In this document: positions 1 to 5,736 of the stretch, in pieces
Numbering within the stretch: position 1 is the first letter of the stretch
How the letters are laid out: each line of letters opens with the position of its first letter
DNA from: Phycisphaerae bacterium
GTDB taxonomy: Bacteria > Planctomycetota > Phycisphaerae > UBA1845
Direction of reading: 5' to 3'
Length of the DNA: 5,736 nucleotides
Assembly: GCA_029260155.1 (NCBI GenBank)
Contig: JAJDDU010000304.1
Coordinates: 1-5,736 of the forward strand
The notes under the pieces: generated by a model
What the model was told of the DNA's origin: nothing
The model's input: the letters and a program-made list of their open reading frames with translations, nothing else
Databases searched by the model: none
Made by a program: the position numbers and the translations under genes

Positions 1-1
1 G

Positions 2-1513
2 GAGGAAGAGCACATCGCGTTGGCCCGAATTTGGCTCTTGCGCCCTGGTGACATCTGCTCCACATGCCCGATGCGAGCTGAGTGTCCCGATCAGGCGCGC
101 TGCCTGCATCTCGTGTCCAGCGCCGGTCGCTCACACCGCAAAGAGGTGCAACCGTGGACGCGAATCGACGGTGAATTCAGACGCATGCCGATTGGCGTGC
201 GTAAGGTCGGCCGTGTGGGGGCGACCGGTGAGTGCGTTTCGGTCATGGATGTTCAGAAGGAGTCGAAGTGGATCGCGAGACCCGAGTGGGCGCGCGATGA
301 GGCCATCCGCGGTTTTGCCGGACAGCCGCTCGTGTTCAACGGCAATATCCTCGGCGTCCTAGCGATCTTCACACATACGACGCTCGGTCAGCCGTGTCTT
401 GACTGGCTTCGCACGATCGCCGACCTAGCCGCCGCATCGATCGCAAACGCCCGCGCGTTCGAAGAGATTGAGTCCCTTCGCGCACAGCTCGAACTGGAGA
501 ACGCCTACCTGCGCGAAGAGGTCTCGGAGGCTCGCGCTTACGGCGATATCGTGGGCCAGAGTCCTGCCTTGCGGACCATCATACAGCAAATAGAACTCGT
601 CGCGCCCACCGACGCGAGCGTCTTGATTCTCGGAGAATCCGGCACGGGCAAGGAACTCGTCGCACAGGAGATTCATCGGCGTAGCGGGCGAAGCAACCGG
701 GCGATGGTTCGTGTCAATTGCGCGTCGGTTCCCCGCGAGCTGTATGAAAGCGAGTTCTTCGGCCACGTGAAGGGTGCGTTTACAGGTGCCGTTCGCGATC
801 GACCCGGACGCTTCGAACTCGCCAACGGAGGGACGCTTCTTCTCGACGAAGTAGGCGAAATACCGTTGGAACTCCAAAGCAAGCTACTTCGTGTCTTGCA
901 AGAAGGCACGTATGAGAGAATCGGCGAAGAGAAGACGCGCGAAGCGGATGTGCGACTCATCACAGCCACAAACCGCGACCTGAAGGCTGAAGTTGAGGCC
1001 GGCCGATTTCGCCAGGACTTGTATTATCGACTCAACGTGTTTCCCATAGAAGTGCCGCCCCTTCGCAAGCGCAAAGAAGACATCCCATCGCTCGCGGGCC
1101 AATTCCTGCAACAGGCGTCGCGCAGATTCAATCGCCCCATCAAGGGACTGAGCCATGGCAATATCATATCCCTGCAGACCTACGATTGGCCGGGCAACGT
1201 GCGGGAGTTGTTGAATGTCATCGAACGCGCGGTCATCACGTCGCGCACGGGGGGGCTGCGTTTCGATCTACCGCGCGCCGATTCACGCAAGGTTCGCAGA
1301 GGCGACACGATCGCGACAACCTCGTCCGCCGCCGTAGTCTCCGACGCGGAGATGAAACAGCGTGAGCGTGAGAACATACTGGCCGCGCTCAACAGCACGA
1401 ACTGGAGAGTTCATGGCCCAGGTGGCGCCGCTGAGCTTCTCGGAATGAGGCCGACAACATTGGCATCGAGAATCAAGAGAATGAACCTCGCGAAATCCGA
1501 GTCACCTGATTAG
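2..1513 (+). CDS. Sigma-54-dependent activator: GAF-type sensor with Cys cluster, AAA+ and Fis HTH (5' partial)
   Basis: This is an enhancer-binding activator that uses ATP hydrolysis to open promoters held by sigma-54 RNA polymerase. Residues are numbered from the TTG at 20. Residues 1-143 form a GAF-like sensor with C13, C16, C22 and C28 near its start. A likely coiled-coil linker follows (146-173). The AAA+ domain (about 175-405) has Walker A GESGTGKE (205-212), GAFTGA (252-257), Walker B GGTLLLDE (270-277), the arginine-finger segment FRQDLYYRLNV and sensor II WPGNVREL. A Fis-type HTH closes the protein (about 452-491, NWRVHGPGGAAELLG then TTLASRIKR). All catalytic motifs are intact. The frame is open to the window edge, and the codons before the TTG (EEEHIA) fit the family's usual continuation into ALARIW. 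The real start is therefore probably upstream, despite GGAGG at 1-5. The signal sensed and the target promoters are unknown; I found no -24/-12 promoter nearby. Confidence 0.95.
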   Translation, partial: EEEHIALARIWLLRPGDICSTCPMRAECPDQARCLHLVSSAGRSHRKEVQPWTRIDGEFRRMPIGVRKVGRVGATGECVSVMDVQKESKWIARPEWARDEAIRGFAGQPLVFNGNILGVLAIFTHTTLGQPCLDWLRTIADLAAASIANARAFEEIESLRAQLELENAYLREEVSEARAYGDIVGQSPALRTIIQQIELVAPTDASVLILGESGTGKELVAQEIHRRSGRSNRAMVRVNCASVPRELYESEFFGHVKGAFTGAVRDRPGRFELANGGTLLLDEVGEIPLELQSKLLRVLQEGTYERIGEEKTREADVRLITATNRDLKAEVEAGRFRQDLYYRLNVFPIEVPPLRKRKEDIPSLAGQFLQQASRRFNRPIKGLSHGNIISLQTYDWPGNVRELLNVIERAVITSRTGGLRFDLPRADSRKVRRGDTIATTSSAAVVSDAEMKQRERENILAALNSTNWRVHGPGGAAELLGMRPTTLASRIKRMNLAKSESPD

Positions 1514-1569
1514 TTTGCTTCAGTCGCTGGGTCGGGGTGAGAACGTCCGTGTTGGGTTTCGAAGCTCCG

Positions 1570-1650
1570 GCGGACCTCACGGCACGGTACCGACGGCAGG
1601 ATCGTCAACCGGAAAATCTCGTTGAATCGGTCCGCGTTCCTGCCGATACC
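1570..1650 (+). promoter_or_regulatory. Possible structured leader or dyad region before the CNB-like gene
   Basis: The 179-bp gap (1514-1692) contains several inverted repeats. An outer stem pairs GGTA (1586-1589) with TACC (1647-1650) and CGGCAGGA (1594-1601) with TCCTGCCG (1638-1645), separated by a 4x1 internal loop. Inside its loop, TCAAC (1605-1609) pairs with GTTGA (1621-1625). A further 7-bp repeat, GCGGACC (1570-1576) with GGTCCGC (1629-1635), crosses the outer stem, so it would be either an alternative fold or a pseudoknot. The repeats are seen directly; any regulatory role is inference. No T-run follows, so this is not an ordinary intrinsic terminator. I recognise no known riboswitch class. 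An operator for a DNA-binding protein is the main alternative. Confidence 0.25.
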
Positions 1651-1692
1651 ACGGACATTGCTCGTCGCTCGAACCAGGATTGCAACATTCCG

Positions 1693-2490
1693 ATGTTTAC
1701 ACTCTTTCAGCAGCCCGAGGACGCTCAAACACTGAACACAAGGTGCAAGGTGCTCTTGACTGAGATTCTCGCAGATGCGCCTGCGACGCGGGAATCAATC
1801 GAGATAGGCTCGGATTCGGAGCTGTTCAAAGAGCCCTCATCGGAAGGAAGCTTGTTTCTTTTGAGAGAGGGCACGTTGTCCTATTCTCGCGATGATCGCG
1901 TGCTCTTCCTTTATGAGGAGGGCGACTTGGTCGGCCTTGACCATTGCTTTGGCGCATTGCCAGGCCGAGTACATTCCGATTTTGCCGTCGTCGCGAATGA
2001 GTATGGCAGCGAAGGGCTGCTCGCCCACGTGAGCGCTGATCCGCATCTCTTCCGGCTATGGAACGAGTACCTGGCGTGCCAAATCGGCCTGTTCGCCTCG
2101 GTCAGCGCTAGCCTCATCAAGGTTGAGGCGAAGACAACACCGAAGTTTCAGCAGTACAACGAAGGAGATGTCATTATCAAGCAGGGCGAGGTGGACAACG
2201 ACGTGTACACCCTTCTTGACGGGCACGCCGACGTATGCGTCGATCGCATCAAAGTAGGAGAAATTGACGCAGAGGAAATCTTCGGCACGATTGCCGCGCT
2301 GATGGACACTCCGCGGACAGCGACGGTGGTGGCCACGTGTGATTCAACGGTTCTCTCACTTCCCACCACGAGTTTTGTGGACCTCATAGAAGCTCGCCCA
2401 GCGACTGTACTGAAAATGGTCGAGGATATGGCGAGTAAGATTGTTCGGCTCAATGAGAAAGTAGTAAGCCTCCTTGGCAGCTCGGAGTAG
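1693..2490 (+). CDS. Tandem cyclic-nucleotide-binding-like (CRP-type beta-roll) protein without HTH
   Basis: This is a 265-residue protein from ATG 1693, without signal peptide or membrane segment, so probably cytoplasmic. The C-terminal half (about 147-232) is a recognisable CNB domain, running from YNEGDVIIKQGE through VYTLLDG to FGTIAALMDTPRTATVVA. The half before it (about 33-113) has the same layout, LFLLREG then EEGDLVG, and looks like a second, more diverged CNB fold. Helices link the two, and a long helix ends the protein (233-262). There is no winged HTH, so it is not a Crp/Fnr transcription factor. In the phosphate-binding cassette the usual FGE reads FGT (T199), while R208 and T209 remain; cAMP binding is therefore doubtful. 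The frame is open from GTG 1537, but the extra 52 residues are arginine-rich and look noncoding. AGGA at 1676-1679 lies 13 nt before the ATG, further than usual. The gene follows the sigma-54 activator in the same direction; co-regulation is only a guess. A regulatory subunit binding another ligand or a partner protein is plausible. Confidence 0.82.
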   Translation: MFTLFQQPEDAQTLNTRCKVLLTEILADAPATRESIEIGSDSELFKEPSSEGSLFLLREGTLSYSRDDRVLFLYEEGDLVGLDHCFGALPGRVHSDFAVVANEYGSEGLLAHVSADPHLFRLWNEYLACQIGLFASVSASLIKVEAKTTPKFQQYNEGDVIIKQGEVDNDVYTLLDGHADVCVDRIKVGEIDAEEIFGTIAALMDTPRTATVVATCDSTVLSLPTTSFVDLIEARPATVLKMVEDMASKIVRLNEKVVSLLGSSE

Positions 2491-2504
2491 CGCGCGCTTG
2501 GCGT

Positions 2505-3803
2505 TCAATCCTGGAACTTGGATTTCACGGTGCCGATGTTGAAAGGGTGTAGGGCTTGCGTACGCTTGTTGGCCAGGACATCCTCGACCGTCACTTTCAG
2601 AACATAGGCGCCGTCTAGCAATCGCGCGGGCAAGAGAATGCGCTGAGCCACGAAGAAATCCTCGCGGCGCCGAACACAAAAATCTTCGACTCTGGATTCC
2701 TCGAACTCCCACTCCAGTTTGCCGTCGGCCGTCAGGACTTCCAGCCGCGAGTTGAGAAGGGTGCGCATGCGGCCGTCGGGGCTCTGTTCCGACGAGAAGT
2801 TGTCGACGGCAAAATACACGATTGCCTGATTCTGTACGCCCGGTCTGAAAGCATCGGCAGGCAATTCGTCGAACATACCGAACGCCTGCACGCGTGAACA
2901 CAGTGCGAAGGTCGGCACTGACAACTCAGCCCGAGCGCGAAGTTCCTGTCGCAACGCATCGACGGCCGTCAGCGCGTCGTCAATCGCGCCGGTGGGGTCT
3001 TCCATCGCGGTGCGCGTGGCGTCCATGGCTCTTACCGCGCTGCCCAAAAGCGCGGCGGGACCTTCCAGCATCCCTAGAGCACGCGCCGCGTCTGGCGCAT
3101 CCTCGCCATCGGCCAGCCGCAGGAGCGCCAAACGCCACTGCGCCTGTAAATCGTTTGGAGCGTGCGCGCTGCGCTCGGCCAATCGCTCGATCATCGCGTC
3201 GATCTTGGCATCTTCACTCGACGTCGCTACGACGCCGATCGGCACATTCGCCACGCTGGTCGGGTCAGCAGGCGCCTCATCAGGCCGCGATGCGCGCGTC
3301 GGTGGCAGGGACCAGTCTTGATCGGCGCGAATGGAGACACTTACGATCCGCGGCACCCGTGCGGTTTCCGCGGACGGCGCAGCAGGCGGGTCTGGCGAAC
3401 GCGGCGCGGGTTGCGGGGCCTGGTCCGCCACACTCGGACGCACCGGTTCCGCGACACCGCCGGTTTGAACACCGCCATCCGTGATGGGGCGTTCGATGGG
3501 GGGCGGCAGCGTTGTTTCGACGGGCGGCGCCTGTTCTTGCTCGATCTGGTCCAAGCGGTGAATGAACGCGAGCACCTCGTCCCGCGCTTGATCCACACGC
3601 TCAGCCTCAGCGGCTGCTATGTGCGTCACAGACTCGGTCGAGTTGTCCGCCACCGGTTTTTCCATGGCAGGGGTCTTGGCGTTCGGCGCGAACGCCGCCG
3701 CCATCCCCTCGGACCCCATCATCTGGCACCCGGCCGTCATACAGACCGACAAGGCGGCGACTGCGAACGTAGTTCGTCTCACTGAGTCTCTCGCTTCCTT
3801 CAT
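2505..3803 (-). CDS. Putative lipoprotein with Pro-rich spacer and uncharacterised C-terminal domain
   Basis: This 432-residue protein has a type II (lipoprotein) signal: basic start, hydrophobic stretch TFAVAALSVCM (12-22) and lipobox TAGC with C26 as the likely lipidated cysteine. It should be anchored on the outer face of a membrane. Residues 62-90 are charged and probably helical. Residues 92-182 are a low-complexity proline/alanine-rich spacer. Residues 198-292 look alpha-helical and faintly TPR-like (APNDLQAQWRLALLRLADG). The C-terminal part (about 300-425) is a compact domain predicted to be mostly beta, with SRVQAFGMFDELP, then QNQAIVYFAVDNF, paired LEVLTADGKLEWEFEE and DGAYVLKVTVEDVLANK. 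I do not recognise a named family and give no function. The start ATG overlaps the holA stop as ATGA, and no Shine-Dalgarno is visible before it, so translation is probably coupled to holA. The start is well supported because the signal peptide needs it. A role in the cell envelope is inference. Confidence 0.85.
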   Translation of the reverse strand: MKEARDSVRRTTFAVAALSVCMTAGCQMMGSEGMAAAFAPNAKTPAMEKPVADNSTESVTHIAAAEAERVDQARDEVLAFIHRLDQIEQEQAPPVETTLPPPIERPITDGGVQTGGVAEPVRPSVADQAPQPAPRSPDPPAAPSAETARVPRIVSVSIRADQDWSLPPTRASRPDEAPADPTSVANVPIGVVATSSEDAKIDAMIERLAERSAHAPNDLQAQWRLALLRLADGEDAPDAARALGMLEGPAALLGSAVRAMDATRTAMEDPTGAIDDALTAVDALRQELRARAELSVPTFALCSRVQAFGMFDELPADAFRPGVQNQAIVYFAVDNFSSEQSPDGRMRTLLNSRLEVLTADGKLEWEFEESRVEDFCVRRREDFFVAQRILLPARLLDGAYVLKVTVEDVLANKRTQALHPFNIGTVKSKFQD

Positions 3804-4777
3804 GATGATGTTGCCAGTAAACTATGCTTGACTATGAACTTCTCAATGGCTGAGTTGACCGTGGAGGCGCCGGTCTTGGAGTCCAGGTCGGCGTCCAGTA
3901 GGTCTTGCAACTGATCCTCGCATCGCGTCACGGACATGCGTTGCATGCGCCGTGCAAAGACGTCCGGATCCGTCCAGAATGATCGGGCCATGGCGTGGGG
4001 AGATTCGCCCGCGTCGACCCGTTTCCTCGCCTCGAGCATGCGTCGTACGCCCCACGCCAAGCCGCCGATGGCGCGGCCTTGAGCGGAGCGATCCGTACTG
4101 ATCACCTGATGCCACTCGTTGAGCGCATCTCGCGCCTTGCCTTCCGAAATCGCGTCCATGACCGCGAAGATAGTCTGCTCGCGGTATTGTCCGACGAGGT
4201 TGGCGACGTCCTCCGCCGAGATCTGGTCGCGAGACCCAACGTAGAGAGCGAGCTTGGCCAACTCCTGATCGAGGCCTTCCTGCGAGTTTCCCGCGTGATC
4301 GACGAGGTTGGCGGCCGCGCGTTGGTCGACACGCTTGCCCTGCTCGCTCTGTGCCCGCTGCATGATCCACGTCAGGAGCGCCCGACCCTTCGCCGGCTTG
4401 CAGTCGATAATCTCACCGATCTTGGCGACCGCTTTGTAGAATTTGGTGTTGGCTGCGAACAGGTTGCACAACAGAATCAGGCAACCCGACTCCGCGGGCG
4501 AGAAAGCGTAGCGCTCCAACACCGCTCTGTGTGCTTTGATGAAACCATCCGCGCTGTCGACGATTACGACGCGCCGGCCGCCGAGCAGCGAATAGGTCCG
4601 CACCGCGTCAAGTGCGTCGGCTGGCGCAAGTTTCTCACCATCCAGGCGGCATAGGTTCAGAGCAGGGTCACCACCGTCGAGTTCGCGATTCATGATGCGA
4701 TTGAGCGCTTCCCGTCGAAGAAACGTGCTCTGTCCGAACAGTACGCAAATTGGTTTCAGCGCCATGCGTTCACTCAT
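3800..4777 (-). CDS. holA: DNA polymerase III subunit delta (clamp loader)
   Basis: Delta is the clamp-loader subunit that opens the beta sliding clamp; it works in the cytoplasm at the replication fork. The 325-residue length is normal for HolA. The N-terminal AAA+-like domain (about 8-135) shows the family opening ICVLFGQSTFLRREAL and the segment TYSLLGGRRVVIVD (61-74). As usual for delta, there is no working Walker A. The middle helical domain (about 136-200) contains GLDQELAKLALYVG (168-181) followed by ISAEDVANLVG. The C-terminal collar domain (about 203-322) has IFAVMDAISEGKARDALN, then WGVRRMLEARKR, and ends with DADLDSKTG and IEKFIVKHSL. The start ATG at 4777 overlaps the stop of the TPR gene as ATGA. 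A second in-frame ATG at 4765 (MALKP) is also possible and would remove four residues. Its own stop overlaps the lipoprotein start in the same way. The gene appears complete and undamaged. The family call is secure. Confidence 0.95.
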   Translation of the reverse strand: MSERMALKPICVLFGQSTFLRREALNRIMNRELDGGDPALNLCRLDGEKLAPADALDAVRTYSLLGGRRVVIVDSADGFIKAHRAVLERYAFSPAESGCLILLCNLFAANTKFYKAVAKIGEIIDCKPAKGRALLTWIMQRAQSEQGKRVDQRAAANLVDHAGNSQEGLDQELAKLALYVGSRDQISAEDVANLVGQYREQTIFAVMDAISEGKARDALNEWHQVISTDRSAQGRAIGGLAWGVRRMLEARKRVDAGESPHAMARSFWTDPDVFARRMQRMSVTRCEDQLQDLLDADLDSKTGASTVNSAIEKFIVKHSLLATSS

Positions 4778-5736
4778 TTCGAAGGCTGCGGCTGGCGAAA
4801 ATCGAAGGCCAGTCGCTTCAAATTGGCCAGCCGAAGGCGGGCCTTATCAATCGTGTCCTTCGCGTTGGGGTCCAGTGTCAGGGCCTTTTCGTAATGCTCG
4901 CGCGCCAGAATCTCATCACCTTGGTAGATAGAGACGTCACCGAGATTCAACCATGCCTCGACGTCCTTCGCGTCTGCCTGCACGATCCGACTCAGTTGTT
5001 GTACCGCGTCGCCGAATCGTCGTTGTCCGATGTACGCTGCAGCCAAGCCCTGACGCGCGTCGCGCGACCCCGGCTTCCGCAATAGTGCGAATTCGTACGC
5101 TTCCGCAGCCTTCTCGCCATCTCCTTGAGCGTACAGTGCCCCCCCAAGGCCGACAAGCGCTTCTGAGAAGTCAGGATCAGCCTCCAGAGCGTTTCTGAAT
5201 CTAGAGGCCGCCAGGCGATGCTCGCCCCGCGCGGCGTGCTTGCGTCCTTGCTGATACAGCTTGAGGGCGCGATCCAACTCGGCCGCGTCGCCCTCGTCAG
5301 AGCCTGCGAACCGCGTGGGGGCCGCAAAGGCTGCGATGGGCAGTTCGACCGAACGCCGTTCAGCGGGCGGGCGGGGGAGTTCAATGCGAATTGCGGGTGA
5401 CGTTACCTCGGACAAGTTCCCACCCATGTCGCGCACAGTCAGGCGAATCTCGACGTCCCCGACTACCGAATCCGGAACGCGCCAGTCGTGGGCGCCTGCG
5501 TTGGCGATGGGGCCGGTGAGTGTCTGCCAGCGCTCGCTCATCGCCTCCCGATACGAAAGCGAAATGGGCCGCTTCGCCAGGGCGTTGTCCATCGCGGACC
5601 ACCGGATGTGCACAGACTGCGGCACCGTCGGCGGATCGTTTTGCCCAAGTTCGTGAAGTTGCACAACGGGGGGCGTGAAATCCACAAAGACCCAGCAATG
5701 CGGTGTGGTCGACGAACCCGGCACTTGACCGGACAC
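4774..5736 (-). CDS. Beta-sandwich/TPR repeat protein (5' partial, runs off the right edge)
   Basis: This is the C-terminal 320 or so residues of a larger protein; the frame is open at the window edge, so the GTG there is not taken as the start. Residues 16-118 look like an Ig-like or fibronectin-like beta-sandwich: WVFVDFTPPVVQL opens it, then SVHIRWSAMDN, DWRVPDSVVGDVEIRLTVRD and a GNLSEVTSP end strand. A proline-rich linker (119-150) follows. Four TPR units come next (about 157-190, 191-224, 225-258, 259-292), with the usual G8/A20/P32-type pattern, for example SEALVGLGGALYAQGDGEKA and EAWLNLGDVSIYQGDE. TPRs bind partner proteins or peptides; the partner is unknown. The sandwich domain suggests an exported or surface protein, but any signal peptide would lie outside the window. 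The gene overlaps holA by 4 nt and heads the visible part of the operon. Confidence 0.9.
   Translation of the reverse strand: MSGQVPGSSTTPHCWVFVDFTPPVVQLHELGQNDPPTVPQSVHIRWSAMDNALAKRPISLSYREAMSERWQTLTGPIANAGAHDWRVPDSVVGDVEIRLTVRDMGGNLSEVTSPAIRIELPRPPAERRSVELPIAAFAAPTRFAGSDEGDAAELDRALKLYQQGRKHAARGEHRLAASRFRNALEADPDFSEALVGLGGALYAQGDGEKAAEAYEFALLRKPGSRDARQGLAAAYIGQRRFGDAVQQLSRIVQADAKDVEAWLNLGDVSIYQGDEILAREHYEKALTLDPNAKDTIDKARLRLANLKRLAFDFRQPQPSK

Noticed and set aside
20..22. TTG at 20 as the true start of the sigma-54 activator, with GGAGG at 1-5 as its ribosome binding site
   Set aside because: The spacing of 14 nt is too long, the frame is open to the window edge, and the upstream codons fit the family sequence; the sensor domain would also be cut short.
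1249..1257. Run of seven G's inside the sigma-54 activator as a possible frameshift site
   Set aside because: The reading frame is continuous on both sides and the HTH downstream is intact, so there is no sign of a shift.
1647..1662. TTGC at 1658-1661 as the -12 box of a sigma-54 promoter
   Set aside because: No GG lies at the required distance upstream (1648-1649 is AC), so the -24 element is missing.
1510..1728. 72-residue minus-strand reading frame across the gap between the first two genes
   Set aside because: It overlaps the structured leader and the start of the CNB-like gene, has no recognisable domain and no ribosome binding site, and its composition looks like chance.
2507..2524. 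Hairpin AATCC / GGATT with 8-nt loop near the convergent stops, as a possible terminator
   Set aside because: The stem is only 5 bp and AT-containing, and no T-run follows on either strand; it also lies within the coding end of the lipoprotein gene.
3162..3785. Long plus-strand reading frame (207 residues) antisense to the lipoprotein gene
   Set aside because: It is rich in Arg, His and Gly, has no domain pattern, and lies opposite a gene with a clear signal peptide and domain; such frames are common opposite GC-rich genes.
3995..4654. Plus-strand reading frame of 219 residues antisense to holA
   Set aside because: It lies entirely opposite a well-identified holA and shows no family features of its own.

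Overview
The window is GC-rich, densely coded bacterial DNA: five protein genes, no RNA genes, no mobile elements and no CRISPR array. Two features point, weakly, to a Planctomycetota-like or related deep-branching phylum. One is a surface-type protein with a beta-sandwich plus TPRs beside a proline-rich lipoprotein. The other is the general lack of Shine-Dalgarno sequences before starts. No marker gene in the window settles the taxonomy.

Left part, plus strand (1-2490). A sigma-54-dependent activator enters from the left edge, with its N-terminus cut off. It has a GAF-type sensor carrying a four-cysteine cluster, a complete AAA+ domain with GAFTGA, and a Fis-type HTH. After 179 bp without a convincing gene comes a small protein with two CRP-like cyclic-nucleotide-binding folds in tandem and no DNA-binding domain. 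The gap between them holds nested and crossing inverted repeats that could fold as a leader RNA.

Right part, minus strand (5736-2505). Three genes are read leftward as a tight operon: the C-terminal part of a beta-sandwich/TPR protein, then holA (DNA polymerase III delta, the clamp-loader subunit), then a lipoprotein with a proline-rich spacer and a conserved-looking C-terminal domain. Both junctions are 4-nt ATGA overlaps, so translation is probably coupled. The operon converges on the cyclic-nucleotide-binding-like gene with 14 bp between stop codons.

Functionally, the left part looks like signal sensing and transcription control: an enhancer-binding activator and a possible ligand- or protein-binding CNB protein. 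The right part joins a replication housekeeping gene to two probable envelope proteins. Nothing in the sequence shows that the two halves act together. No complete new system is evident. The best leads are the cysteine cluster in the sensor, the atypical tandem CNB protein, and the structured leader in front of it.
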